The translations under genes were made by a program, and so were the position numbers. Below the pieces are notes generated by a model. It was not told the origin of the DNA. It worked only from the letters and a program-made list of their open reading frames with translations, and ran no database searches. A stretch of DNA of 64,000 nucleotides from the NCBI RefSeq assembly GCF_900116445.1, contig NZ_FPBH01000005.1, positions 248,001 through 312,000 on the forward strand, written 5' to 3'. The stretch comes from Paraburkholderia aspalathi. GTDB taxonomy: Bacteria > Pseudomonadota > Gammaproteobacteria > Burkholderiales > Burkholderiaceae. Below, in pieces: positions 8,555 to 17,705 of this stretch (position 1 is the stretch's first letter; the number at the start of each line of letters is the position of its first letter).

Positions 8555-9631
8555 GTGAAGCACATCATTGCGGCGGCCGGCTTGACGGCAATCTGCGCAA
8601 CGACCGGCGCCTGGGCGCAAAGCAGCGTGACGCTCTACGGCAGCCTGGATGCCGGTATTGCGTACATCAGCAATGCGGGTGGCCATTCGAAGTGGATCGA
8701 GGAACAGGGCAACATGCAGCCGGACCGCTGGGGCCTGAAGGGTGTCGAGGATCTGGGCGGTGGTCTTAAGACTGTTTTCCAGCTGGAAAACGGTTTCTAT
8801 ACCAACACGGGAGCATTCGCCAAAGCGGGCACGCTGTTCAATCGCCAGGCTTTTGTCGGATTGAGTTCGGACCAGGTCGGCACGGTGACGCTCGGCCATC
8901 AGACGCCGTTCAGCTTCGACGTGCTGGGTCCGCTGAGCACGGCTTATCTGGCCGCGAGCTGGTACGCGTTCCACCCGGGCAACATCGACGAACTCGCCGA
9001 CACCGGCGTGGTGCCGTTCGACAACTCGGTGAAGTTCCGCTCGGCGAGTTTCGCCGGTTTCTCGGTCGGCGCGATGATGGGTCTCGGCAACACGACCAAC
9101 TTCTCGACCGGCAAGACACTGAGCTTTGCGCTTAGCTATGCCAACGGTCCGTTCAAGGCGGGCGCGACCTATGCGAATGAGCACGACCGTACGCCGTCGA
9201 TCGTGACAACGGGCATCACCAGCTTCCAGGGTGTCGCGGCGGCTAACTACTCGGCGGCCAAGGTCGAGAACATGGGCGCGGGCGCGTCATACCAGTTCGG
9301 CAAGCTGCTGGTGCACGGTTTATACACGCGTGTGAAGCTGGAATCGTCCGGCCATTCGGACACGTATCAGAGCTACGACGTGGGCGCGAATTATCAGTTC
9401 ACGCCGTTCAACAGCGTTGCCGGCGGCGCCGCGACCACGACGATGGCCGGCCATCGCTGGACGCAGTTCGAGATCGGCGACATCTACGCGCTGTCAAAAT
9501 CGACGCAGCTGTATGTGAATGCGCTGTACGAGCGCGCGGGCTCGAATACGGACGCCGCGTTCTTTACGGCGGGTGTGTCGAGCGGCCGGAACCAGACGAT
9601 TTTCCTGACCGGTATCCACCACTCGTTCTGA
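8555..9631 (+). CDS. outer-membrane porin (Gram-negative beta-barrel)
   Basis: This 358-residue protein starts at GTG (8555) with AGGAG upstream. It has a signal peptide ending GAWAQ, then the classic porin start SSVTLYGSLDAGI, and a C-terminal Phe (HHSF) that directs barrel assembly in the outer membrane. Internal motifs WGLKGVEDLGGGLKTVFQLE and FNRQAFVGLSSD are typical of Burkholderiales trimeric porins. It is divergent from the oxygenase operon and shares operator-like half sites, so it may admit the operon's substrate. Confidence 0.93.
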   Translation: MKHIIAAAGLTAICATTGAWAQSSVTLYGSLDAGIAYISNAGGHSKWIEEQGNMQPDRWGLKGVEDLGGGLKTVFQLENGFYTNTGAFAKAGTLFNRQAFVGLSSDQVGTVTLGHQTPFSFDVLGPLSTAYLAASWYAFHPGNIDELADTGVVPFDNSVKFRSASFAGFSVGAMMGLGNTTNFSTGKTLSFALSYANGPFKAGATYANEHDRTPSIVTTGITSFQGVAAANYSAAKVENMGAGASYQFGKLLVHGLYTRVKLESSGHSDTYQSYDVGANYQFTPFNSVAGGAATTTMAGHRWTQFEIGDIYALSKSTQLYVNALYERAGSNTDAAFFTAGVSSGRNQTIFLTGIHHSF

Positions 9632-9633
9632 TA

Positions 9634-10605
9634 TCAATTCGCCGCAACCGACCTGCGACGCGCTTGAGCCGCGGTCGGATCATCCGGCCGCGGACGATAG
9701 CTGAGCCGCTCGGACAATTCGAGCGCCGCCTGGCAAACCGCGATGATGAGCGGTTCGCGTTCTTCCGCTTCGCCGATATCGGAACGGGGAATGGTGACCG
9801 TCAACGCGGCCGCGATCTTGCCGCTTTGGTCGCGCACCGGCGCGCTCACTACTGAAATGCCACGTTCAAAAGACGCTTCGCTCAACGCGTAGCCGAGCGC
9901 CGCGCTTTCGCGCACTCTTCCGTACAGTTCTTCAACGGTCGCCGGCGTGCGTTCGGTGAACCGTTCGAGTTGCGGCTCGGGATACAACTGACGCAATTCT
10001 TCGAAACTCAAATCGCCCATCAGCACTTGGCCGTGCACCGTGGCATGCGCGGGCAAACGCGTGCCGACATGCACCTTCACCGAACTGAACATTGGCTCAT
10101 GCGTTTGCGCTTTGGCGACGAACACCACGTCACGCTGGTCGCGGATCAGCAGATGCGTGCTGAGGCCAGTCGTGTCGCGCAAACGTTCGAGAATCGGCGT
10201 GCCAACGTCGGTCAGTTCGAGCGAACTTAGATATTCGAAACCGAGCCGCAGTACTGCGACGCTCAACCGGAAATAGCGGTCGCCGTTCACGCGCTCGAGA
10301 AAGCCTAAGGCTTCGAGCGTTTGCAGCAGACGAAATGTGGTGGTGCGCGGAATGCCGATGCGCTTCGACAATTCGGGCGCACCCAGAATCGGCTCGCGCG
10401 CGCTGAATTCGGCGAGGATGCGCAGGCCGCGCTCCAGCCCAGGCACGAGATAAGTCGATCCGCCGGTGCTCTCTTCATCGGGGGAATCGGGAGAATCGAC
10501 GCTGTCCGCCAGGGATCGCGCCGCCTCGTCTCGCGGAGTCGAAACTGTCGCGCCGCGTGGCCTCGCGTGCTTGCGTCCCGCTCCTGTCTGCTCTTCTTTT
10601 GCCAT
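9634..10605 (-). CDS. IclR-family transcriptional regulator (paralogue)
   Basis: This 323-residue regulator is convergent with the porin gene. The winged-helix part (APELSKRIGIPRTTTFRLLQ) and effector domain (HATVHGQVLMGDL, RGISVVSAPVRD) closely match the regulator at 3177-4079, differing mainly in a longer, charged N-terminal tail. The pair looks like a duplication flanking the operon and porin. It may control the porin, the operon or both. It ends 2 bases after the porin stop, on the opposite strand. Confidence 0.92.
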   Translation of the reverse strand: MAKEEQTGAGRKHARPRGATVSTPRDEAARSLADSVDSPDSPDEESTGGSTYLVPGLERGLRILAEFSAREPILGAPELSKRIGIPRTTTFRLLQTLEALGFLERVNGDRYFRLSVAVLRLGFEYLSSLELTDVGTPILERLRDTTGLSTHLLIRDQRDVVFVAKAQTHEPMFSSVKVHVGTRLPAHATVHGQVLMGDLSFEELRQLYPEPQLERFTERTPATVEELYGRVRESAALGYALSEASFERGISVVSAPVRDQSGKIAAALTVTIPRSDIGEAEEREPLIIAVCQAALELSERLSYRPRPDDPTAAQARRRSVAAN

Positions 10606-10780
10606 CTTGGCTGCCGTCTTTGCCGTTGTCTCTGCTGTTCATCGGATACAGATCAGCATGATAGCGCGAAGCACACGGCGGTCATTTTCGTTTCGCGCGG
10701 TGCTATGCTTTGATGCGGTCCATCGCGCGAGGTCTCACTGCCGCGCATTGGCTCGCGCCAGGCGTCCGGAGGCCACGCTC

Positions 10781-11068
10781 ATGTCCGATTCCGTACAGAT
10801 CCAGGTTGCCGACTCACATCTTTATCCGGGTTGCGCAGTGCAGATCGCGCACCTGCCCGAGCCGGCCCGCGCGGCGGCAGCGGTAGTCGAATTCGCGGAC
10901 GGCTCCGGCGCACATGCCACTTGCCATCGGCGGACTTTCGACGAACTCGAATTGACCGTTGACCGTTACGCTACGCAGCGGCGTCATCCCGTGGACGCCA
11001 AACATTGGCTTCTATTCGCCGTCGACTCGACGCACAACAGTTGGCGCGTGAAGCGACGATTACCCTAG
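10781..11068 (+). CDS. hypothetical protein
   Basis: This 95-residue protein starts at an ATG with CGGAGG 7 bases upstream. A longer in-frame opening to 10466 overlaps the regulator gene and has no ribosome-binding site. The sequence is mixed and soluble, with no signal peptide or membrane helix. The C-terminal part is rich in Arg and Trp (RYATQRRHPVDAKHWLLFAV). I do not recognise a family. Confidence 0.65.
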   Translation: MSDSVQIQVADSHLYPGCAVQIAHLPEPARAAAAVVEFADGSGAHATCHRRTFDELELTVDRYATQRRHPVDAKHWLLFAVDSTHNSWRVKRRLP

Positions 11069-11183
11069 CCGTGCCGGAACCTTCCGGCCACCTCGATTTT
11101 GAACCCGGTGCCGCGCGCACGCCGCCCCGAGCGCTAGCTTTCTGGCGGTGAAGCACCCGTCACGCAAACTCCGAGAGATACCG

Positions 11184-12869
11184 ATGACAGACAACGACTC
11201 CACCCTGCCACCGAACCCCGACGACACCCCGGACGATCCTGAACGCCGCCGTGTCCTGACCGGACTCGCGGCAGTCGGTATCGGGCTGGCGCTAACCGGG
11301 TGCAAAACTGACCAAAGTACCGCGAGCGAGATGACGCCGCGCAGTGCCGCCGACATGCGGCTCGACGCCGCGCTACACGACCAGGTCAAGCAGATCGTGG
11401 TGATCTACGCCGAGAACCGCAGCTTCGCGAATCTGTACGGCAACTTTCCGGGTGTCCAGCATCCGCTCGATGCGGTGAGCGCCGAGCGTTATCTGCAACT
11501 CGACCGCGACGGCAAGACGCCGCTGCCGCGCCTGCCGGCAATCTGGGGTGGCCTCGTGCCGCAAGCGCAGGAGGTGGACGGCAAGCGCTACATGATCGGT
11601 CAGAAGGATATTGCCAACCTGCGCAACGGCCCGTTCCACATTACCGACGCGCAAGGCGCACCGTTGCCGAATGGTGTGATCACGCGCGATCTGGTGCATC
11701 GCTTCTATCAGAACCAGATGCAGATCAACGCCGGGCGCAACAACCAGTTCGCCGCATGGGGCGACTCCGGCGGCCTGGTAATGGGACACTACCGCAATTC
11801 CGCCGACACGCTGCGCCTGTGGAATCTCGCGCAGCAATACACGCTGTGCGACAACTTCTTCATGGCGGCTTTCGGCGGATCGTGGCTGAACCACATCTTC
11901 CTGATCTCGGCGCAGGCACCGTTCTATCCCGACATCCACAACAGTCCGGCGAAGAAGATGGTTTCGGTGGTGGACGGCGACGATCCGACCGGCGTGCGGC
12001 TGAAACTGGCGCCCGATTCGCCGGCGTCCGCGCTCGACGGTCCGCCGAAGTTCGTCAACGATGGCGCGTTTACCGCCGACGGCTACGCCGTCAACACGAT
12101 GGCGCCGCCCTACCAGCCGAGCAGCGTGCGTCCGGCCGAAGGCGGCAATCCCGCGCTCGCCGACCCGTCGAATCCGCGCGTGATGCCGCCGCAAAACTAC
12201 GCGACGATCGGTGACCGGCTGACGGACAAGGGTGTCGACTGGGCGTGGTACAGCGGTGCGTGGCAGTACGCGTTGGAGCATCAGGACACGGGTGCCGTGC
12301 CTGATTTCCAGTACCACCACCAGCCGTTCAACTACTTCACTAATTACGCGCCGGGCACCGCCGCGCGGCGCAAGTATCTGCGCGATGCGGGCCTCGGCGA
12401 CGATGCGTCTACCAATCGGCTGATTGCCGACATCGATGCAGGACGTTTGCCGGCCGTCACGTTCTACAAACCGCAGGGCGATCTGAACATGCACGCGGGG
12501 TATGCGGATGTCGCATCGGGGGATCGTCACGTCGCAAATGTGATCGAGCATATTCAGCGCGGCCCGCAATGGGCCAATACGGTCGTAGTCGTCACGGTCG
12601 ATGAAAACGGCGGCTGGTGGGATCCGGTCTCGCCGCCGAAGGGCGATCGCTGGGGGCCGGGATCGCGGGTTCCAGCGTTAGTGATTTCGCCGTTGGCGAA
12701 GAAGGGCTATGTCGATCACACGGTGTACGACACCAATTCGATTCTTCGCCTGATTAGCCGGGTGCATGGGCTGGCGCCGCTCGATGGGGTTGTCGCACGT
12801 GATCGGGCTTTTGCGCAGAATGGCCTGGCCCCGCTTGGTGATTTGACCGGTACGCTGGATCTGGCCTGA
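11184..12869 (+). CDS. acid phosphatase / phospholipase C-type phosphoesterase
   Basis: This 561-residue protein belongs to the PF04185 phosphoesterase family, close to AcpA-type acid phosphatases. The N-terminus has ERRR followed by a hydrophobic stretch ending LTGC, so it looks like a Tat-exported lipoprotein. Active-site segments are visible: IVVIYAENRSFANLYG near the N-terminus, GGSWLNHIFLISAQ in the middle and VTVDENGGWWDPV near the end. It would hydrolyse phosphomonoesters or phospholipids outside the inner membrane. I prefer the ATG at 11184 over the upstream GTG at 11148. Confidence 0.88.
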   Translation: MTDNDSTLPPNPDDTPDDPERRRVLTGLAAVGIGLALTGCKTDQSTASEMTPRSAADMRLDAALHDQVKQIVVIYAENRSFANLYGNFPGVQHPLDAVSAERYLQLDRDGKTPLPRLPAIWGGLVPQAQEVDGKRYMIGQKDIANLRNGPFHITDAQGAPLPNGVITRDLVHRFYQNQMQINAGRNNQFAAWGDSGGLVMGHYRNSADTLRLWNLAQQYTLCDNFFMAAFGGSWLNHIFLISAQAPFYPDIHNSPAKKMVSVVDGDDPTGVRLKLAPDSPASALDGPPKFVNDGAFTADGYAVNTMAPPYQPSSVRPAEGGNPALADPSNPRVMPPQNYATIGDRLTDKGVDWAWYSGAWQYALEHQDTGAVPDFQYHHQPFNYFTNYAPGTAARRKYLRDAGLGDDASTNRLIADIDAGRLPAVTFYKPQGDLNMHAGYADVASGDRHVANVIEHIQRGPQWANTVVVVTVDENGGWWDPVSPPKGDRWGPGSRVPALVISPLAKKGYVDHTVYDTNSILRLISRVHGLAPLDGVVARDRAFAQNGLAPLGDLTGTLDLA

Positions 12870-12931
12870 GCGGCTTGCCCATTGCGCTATTGTGTTTGTC
12901 TATTGCGTCGGGGTGGGCAGCAGTGCATCAA

Positions 12932-13606
12932 TCACTGCGCCACCCCGTGCAGCTTGGCAATCACTGCATCTGAGATCTGCTGCGCTGTCTTCCCGATCGT
13001 CTTCTTCTCGTCACCACTCGCCATCACGAACTTCGCCGCGATTACGTACGGATTGAGTTTGATCGCCGCGCCTGGCTTTCCCTTGCTGTCGGCTTCTTCG
13101 ACGGCCTCATAGAGCGGCGGCAAATCAGCCGTCGCGAGGCTATCGCACGACACCGCCACCTGAATATTGTTCTGACCCGCACCAAAACCGACCATTGCAC
13201 GTCTTAGACGATTGCCGTCGTCGACGCTCAGAAACACGCCACGCACTTGCCAACCCGTTGCGGGTAGTGGCTGCCCGGGCGCAATACGGCGCGCATCGAC
13301 ACCGCCTTTTTTCAGGTCCGCAGTCAGCGCGTCGCCCATCTCGTTCACGATGTCTTTGGCGTGGTCCTGCGGATTCTTGTCCTTGCCCATCGGTCCCGGA
13401 CCGCTCGGCAACAGACCGCGCAGGCGGCGCACGCGTTGCCCCGGTCCGCTGTCAGGCGTCACGTTGGCCACGTCGAGGTCGAAGTCGGATACATAGACGA
13501 TCGGCACGGGCGCGGCGAACGGGGTGCTGTCCGCGGCTGCACTGAGCGTCGATGTCGCGCCGAGGCACCCTGCCATCATCGTGAGTTGCAGCAATCGACG
13601 CAGCAT
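12932..13606 (-). CDS. exported DUF4410-like protein
   Basis: This 224-residue protein starts at 13606 with GGAGG 6 bases before the ATG. It has a signal peptide with possible cleavage near TLSAAA. The body (PIVYVSDFDLDVANV, MGDALTADLKKGGVDARRI, AIKLNPYVIAAKFVMASG) fits the DUF4410 pattern of periplasmic or surface proteins of unknown role. It is convergent with the phosphatase gene. A lipobox is not convincing. Its function is not known. Confidence 0.72.
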   Translation of the reverse strand: MLRRLLQLTMMAGCLGATSTLSAAADSTPFAAPVPIVYVSDFDLDVANVTPDSGPGQRVRRLRGLLPSGPGPMGKDKNPQDHAKDIVNEMGDALTADLKKGGVDARRIAPGQPLPATGWQVRGVFLSVDDGNRLRRAMVGFGAGQNNIQVAVSCDSLATADLPPLYEAVEEADSKGKPGAAIKLNPYVIAAKFVMASGDEKKTIGKTAQQISDAVIAKLHGVAQ

Positions 13607-13767
13607 GGCTCGCCTCCGCGAATGTCTTTCCGACGCGGCTATCGTACAGCCGTGCGCGCTGGGCGTAAGTTTTTTTCGTGCCCGATCGTCGTACCTTTTC
13701 GCCTTGCATAACACGCGTTGCGACATAGACTGATAAAGCATTACTTCGCAATTTGTACGGAGCTGCC

Positions 13768-14127
13768 ATGCGCCTGACCATCCTCATCAACGGCTCCGAT
13801 CCCACCGTCAGCCACGACTACGCTGTGTTATGGCTCGACACCGACGAACATCGGTGGTCGAGGGAAGCGCATCAAGGGATCGATCTGCCCCCGTGGGGCG
13901 AGTTACACGACGACAATGGCGTGACGACCCTCTGTGCTCCGAGCACGGATGCGCCGCTGTGCACGTTGCGCGGATTGCATGTCGATCGCAAACAACGCGT
14001 GAGCGCGGCGCAAGGTGCCGCAGCGTGGACAGCCTTGCCGACACGCGCGCCGGCCAGCGGTTTCTGGCGCTTGCAAGCTGTCGATCGGCAGAACGTGCAC
14101 GCCGAACACAGTGTTTTCGGCAATTAG
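13768..14127 (+). CDS. hypothetical protein
   Basis: This 119-residue protein starts at an ATG with GGAG upstream. It is soluble, with no signal peptide, and rich in Trp, His and Asp (DYAVLWLDTDEHRWSRE). No family is recognised. It stands alone and is divergent from the DUF4410-like gene. A weak terminator lies at 14311-14338. Confidence 0.6.
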   Translation: MRLTILINGSDPTVSHDYAVLWLDTDEHRWSREAHQGIDLPPWGELHDDNGVTTLCAPSTDAPLCTLRGLHVDRKQRVSAAQGAAAWTALPTRAPASGFWRLQAVDRQNVHAEHSVFGN

Positions 14128-14310
14128 GTTTCGGCGCTTTTTTTCGTCGGTCGAAATTTCCACTCATCCAAAACACGCCGCCTGCGGGCGTGGCGGGTGG
14201 GTTCGTGTGCGCGTTCGACCGTCGGTCCACGCTTTCGCACTCCGCATTCCGCATTCCGCGCTTAAGTCCGTCTTAAGTTTGCGTGAGTAGAGTTTGAATT
14301 CCACGCATTA

Positions 14311-14338
14311 GGGTCGCTGCAAAGCGGCCCGTTTTTTT
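14311..14338 (+). terminator. Rho-independent terminator
   Basis: GGGTCGCT and AGCGGCCC pair (one G-T) around a short loop and are followed by eight T. It lies 184 bases after the gene at 13768-14127 and before the nuclease gene. Confidence 0.6.
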
Positions 14339-14511
14339 TGGTGCAGCGGTTTTTGCCGTGCTTCTTCGGCTTCTTCCGCTCGCTGCATTTTCATCGCTGC
14401 GGGCACTGCGCCAAAGCCCCTTTCTCCCTTCATGTTCTTCTGCATTCCACCTCGCTCGACACAGGCTCGCGACGCTATACTTGCGCCCCCAATCCCTCAA
14501 CTGACCCACCC

Positions 14512-15261
14512 ATGAAGAAGTGGTTTGCCTGTCTGTTGTTCGCCGTTGCCGCTCACGCGAGTGCGGCGCCTTCCTGCACCCAGTTCACCCCGAATGCGCA
14601 ATGGCCTGTTCTGTCCAATCAGAAGATGGCGCCGAAAGCGCGCATGCTTTGCTATAGCGATTTCGCGGTGCTGCATTCGGGTATCACGCATGGTCCGTTG
14701 TGGTCCGCGGAACATCTGACGCGCGACCATATCGAAGCCGCGAAAGACATGGTGCGCACCAACAAGTTCTTCGAAGACGCGCGCTTGCCCGATGGTGAAG
14801 GCGCGACGCTCGCGGACTATAAACGCAGCGGCTTCGATCGCGGTCATATGAGTCCGGCAGGCAATCGCTGGAATCAGGAAGCGATGGCACAATCGTTTTC
14901 GCTGGCGAACGTCGTGCCGCAAAATCGCGAGAACAATCAGCGCTTGTGGGCGCGTATCGAAACGTCGGTGCGTAAGATCGCGATGTCGTACAACGATACC
15001 TATGTCGTCACCGGACCGATTTTCAGTGGCCAGCAATTGCAGACGATTGGACCAACGCGCGTCTTTGTGCCGACGCAATTGTTCAAGGTGGTCTACGTGC
15101 CGTCGCGGCAGATGGCGTTCGCGGTAGTCGTGGACAACGTCTCGACCAACCGCTACGACATCAGGACGATTCACGAACTCGAAGCAACATCGGGCATCCG
15201 TTTTCCGGGCATTCCGGAAAATCTCAAAGATCAGCGGCCGGGAGGACTAAAAGGTGTTTAA
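14512..15261 (+). CDS. secreted DNA/RNA non-specific endonuclease
   Basis: This 249-residue protein has a signal peptide (FACLLFAVAAHASAAP) and a betabetaalpha-metal nuclease domain. The catalytic motif is FDRGHMSPAGNRWN, with the general-base His, followed by the metal-site Asn region NVVPQNRENNQRLW. Serratia NucA-type enzymes cut DNA and RNA without sequence preference in the periplasm or outside the cell. The stop overlaps the next small gene by 8 bases (GTGTTTAA), so both are made together. The ATG at 14512 is the first codon of the signal peptide. Confidence 0.92.
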   Translation: MKKWFACLLFAVAAHASAAPSCTQFTPNAQWPVLSNQKMAPKARMLCYSDFAVLHSGITHGPLWSAEHLTRDHIEAAKDMVRTNKFFEDARLPDGEGATLADYKRSGFDRGHMSPAGNRWNQEAMAQSFSLANVVPQNRENNQRLWARIETSVRKIAMSYNDTYVVTGPIFSGQQLQTIGPTRVFVPTQLFKVVYVPSRQMAFAVVVDNVSTNRYDIRTIHELEATSGIRFPGIPENLKDQRPGGLKGV

Positions 15262-15514
15262 ACCCTATTCGAACGATGACGACGTGCTCAACATCCAGGG
15301 CGATGCACTCACCGTCAGCAACGGCACCACGCGCGTGGTGCTGAACGGTACGCTGGAGTTGACTCAGGACCAACGCGGACTGAAGGCGGCACTCGCACTG
15401 AAGGAAGCGATCGATGCGGTAGTGGCCGCGCTGCAGGCACAGACCAATCTGCCGGCGAAAGTGAAGGACGAGCCGGACACGAAGCCGGGCGTCGTGCAGA
15501 ATCCGTTTCAATAG
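15254..15514 (+). CDS. small protein coupled to the nuclease gene
   Basis: This 86-residue protein starts at GTG (15254), with GGAGG 8 bases upstream, and overlaps the nuclease stop by 8 bases. The first half looks like a small beta domain (DDVLNIQGDALTVSNGTTRV) and the second a helix (LKAALALKEAIDAVVAALQ), with a polar tail. There is no signal peptide, so it stays in the cytosol unless carried by another route. The tight coupling to an exported nuclease raises the possibility of a cytosolic inhibitor, but the sequence does not prove it. Confidence 0.75.
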   Translation: MFKPYSNDDDVLNIQGDALTVSNGTTRVVLNGTLELTQDQRGLKAALALKEAIDAVVAALQAQTNLPAKVKDEPDTKPGVVQNPFQ

Positions 15515-15740
15515 TGCGTTCGCGCAATCGCTCAGGCGCGAAGGTACGGCTTTCCCCGCTATCTTCGCGGCTGAAACGCGAAACCGCTTCGGGTTGATTC
15601 AGGACCCCGATATGTATCCGCCGTTACGTTTTGTCACCAGAGCATCGTCAACTGCTGTCTTCCCGCCAACGTTAAACCGGCAGCGCTGAAACATTTCAGC
15701 CGCGACACAAAGAACAACCGGTTTAACCAGGAGTTACATC

Positions 15741-16112
15741 ATGAAGACGCTTTTCGCTGCTCTCGCTTCCGCTCTCGTCGTGTCGACCGCATTTGCACAA
15801 ACCGCAGCACCGGCGGCCGCGCAACCTGCGCAAACGCAACCCGCGGGTCAAGCGAACCTGAAGGCGAGCACCGCCGTGCAAACGGGCGCCACGGACCAAG
15901 GCGCCGCCACGACCAAAGCGCCGACGAAGGCCGCGACGAAGGCGCATGTGAAGAAGGCTTCCGCCAGCCACACGGCAAAGCCCCATAAGGCCGCCAAGAA
16001 GACCGCAGTAGATACAAGCGCAAGCAAGACAAAGACGGAGAGCGCGAAAGAGGCCAGCAATGCCCCGGCAAAAGCCGACGGCGCAAAGACCGACACGACT
16101 AAAACGCAATAA
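15741..16112 (+). CDS. exported Ala/Lys/Thr-rich low-complexity protein
   Basis: This 123-residue protein has a signal peptide (TLFAALASALVVSTAFAQ), then a low-complexity mature part made of Ala, Lys, Thr and Gln, strongly basic in the middle (AHVKKASASHTAKPHKAAKK). AGGAG precedes the ATG. Such small basic secreted proteins are common in Burkholderia and may bind envelope polymers or DNA. No enzyme motif is visible. Confidence 0.75.
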   Translation: MKTLFAALASALVVSTAFAQTAAPAAAQPAQTQPAGQANLKASTAVQTGATDQGAATTKAPTKAATKAHVKKASASHTAKPHKAAKKTAVDTSASKTKTESAKEASNAPAKADGAKTDTTKTQ

Positions 16113-16186
16113 CACGTGATCGGTATTCGGCATGCACCGGCCAGGCATCTGTAGTTAATCGAAGCCGAACTCTGCCGTTCAGGGAG

Positions 16187-16213
16187 GGCGAGTCTCACGA
16201 CTCGCCTTTTTTT
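16187..16213 (+). terminator. Rho-independent terminator
   Basis: GGCGAGTC and GACTCGCC form a perfect 8-base stem with a 4-base loop, followed by seven T. It ends the gene at 15741-16112. The rest of the 16113-16413 gap shows nothing else that I can support. Confidence 0.9.
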
Positions 16214-16413
16214 ATGGGCGTGTCATATGGACAGAGTTGAAGCCCACGCACAGTTAAATTACCGGCACGGCTGCTGGCTGATGCAATTCGAGCAACTCAT
16301 CTAGTCCTCGTGATTTTTTCAGCGGATACCCCAATTTTTGCACTGCGTTTACCCGTAGACGTCTAATCTCGAACTGTCTTGATCAACCATGGCGTCAATG
16401 AACGCCGCATCAA

Positions 16414-16755
16414 ATGGCACTCACGCAATCAATCGACAAATTCGAAACGCAGCCGCTTAGCGCGCCGCCGGTCCAGCGCAACAATGTCATCCCCTTCCCC
16501 GCGGCTCGCGCCCGCTTGCAGATCACCCTGCCTCATCCCCCGCACGATCTTCCCGGCACCCAGCTCCGCACACTGCTTCATTCGCCGCTCGGCGTGTATG
16601 TGGTCAGCACGGAAGCCGTGCGCGAAGAAGTGCGCGTGCAACTCGACATTGCGCTCGACGACCTCGACTTCACCTTGCATACGCTGATCTCGACACTCCC
16701 AGCAGCACTCATCGGACCATTGAAGCGCCGCCATGCCGTCGCAAAGGCGCGCTAA
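16414..16755 (+). CDS. hypothetical protein preceding the dapA-like gene
   Basis: This 113-residue soluble protein has a basic tail. The C-terminal half is helical (REEVRVQLDIALDDLDFTLH). No clear ribosome-binding site is seen before the ATG, so the start is uncertain. It ends 2 bases before the next ATG and is probably co-transcribed with it. The family is not recognised. Confidence 0.65.
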   Translation: MALTQSIDKFETQPLSAPPVQRNNVIPFPAARARLQITLPHPPHDLPGTQLRTLLHSPLGVYVVSTEAVREEVRVQLDIALDDLDFTLHTLISTLPAALIGPLKRRHAVAKAR

Positions 16756-16757
16756 TC

Positions 16758-17642
16758 ATGTTCTCAGGAATCTGGCTGCCCATCGTCACCCCGTTTCGCA
16801 ACGGTGAAGTCGACGTCGACGCGTTGCAGCGCCTCGCGGACTATTACCTGCGCACGGAGATCAGCGGATTTGTCGCCTTGAGCACGACGGGCGAAGCCGC
16901 TTTGTTACAGGAATCCGAACGCCTCACCGTCTTGCAGGCGCTGACCGATGTGATCGGCTCCCGTCTGCCGATGCTGATCGGTGTTGGCGGCGCCAATACG
17001 CGCGACGTCCTGCACGATATTCAGCGCTATGAGCGCTGGGACTGCGCCGGCTATCTCGTGTCTCCACCCTCGTACGTATGTCCGGATCAAGCCGGCGTGC
17101 AATGGCATTTCGAACAGGCCGCACTCGCCACCGAACGCCCTATCGTTCTGTACGACGTGCCGCATCGAACCGGTGTGGCGATCGCGCCTGAAACGGTTGC
17201 GCGTTTGGTCGAATACAGCAACATCGTCGCGATCAAGGAATGCGTGAAGGACCATTTCAGCAAGCTGCGCGGCCTGTCGATCAGCGTGCTATGCGGCACC
17301 GACGAAGCATTGGACGACTGTCTGCACAGCGGCGGCACCGGTGGGATTCTGGCGAGCGCACATGTTTGCGCGGACCTGCTGGTTGCCGTACAGGAATTGA
17401 TCCGCGTCGATCGCGACCTGGACGAGCGCAATCTGTTCGCCAGCTTGCTGCCCGTGTTGCGTCTGCTGTTCGCCGCACCCAATCCGTCCGCGATCAAGGC
17501 AATGCTGGCATTCGATCATTCAATGACAGACGAAACACGTATGCCGATCACACGCGCGTCGGCACAACTCGTCGAACGTCTCGGCACCGCGCGCGACAGG
17601 TTGCAAGATCTGCGTGCCGAGTTTGCTGGAGCGATGAGCTAA
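16758..17642 (+). CDS. dihydrodipicolinate synthase-family aldolase/lyase (dapA-like)
   Basis: This 294-residue TIM-barrel protein of the DapA/NAL family has the STTGE pyruvate-binding loop, the catalytic Tyr in LYDVPHRTG (about residue 133) and the Schiff-base Lys in VAIKEC (about 161). The family condenses pyruvate with an aldehyde or runs retro-aldol cleavage. No other lysine-pathway gene is nearby, so it could be a second DapA or a related aldolase. The upstream 113-residue gene is probably in the same transcript. Confidence 0.88.
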   Translation: MFSGIWLPIVTPFRNGEVDVDALQRLADYYLRTEISGFVALSTTGEAALLQESERLTVLQALTDVIGSRLPMLIGVGGANTRDVLHDIQRYERWDCAGYLVSPPSYVCPDQAGVQWHFEQAALATERPIVLYDVPHRTGVAIAPETVARLVEYSNIVAIKECVKDHFSKLRGLSISVLCGTDEALDDCLHSGGTGGILASAHVCADLLVAVQELIRVDRDLDERNLFASLLPVLRLLFAAPNPSAIKAMLAFDHSMTDETRMPITRASAQLVERLGTARDRLQDLRAEFAGAMS

Positions 17643-17705
17643 AGCGCTAAAGAGCTGGAGCGACGACAAGAGGGCCCGAGGAGGAATGCGCCGCGAATGA
17701 GTTCA

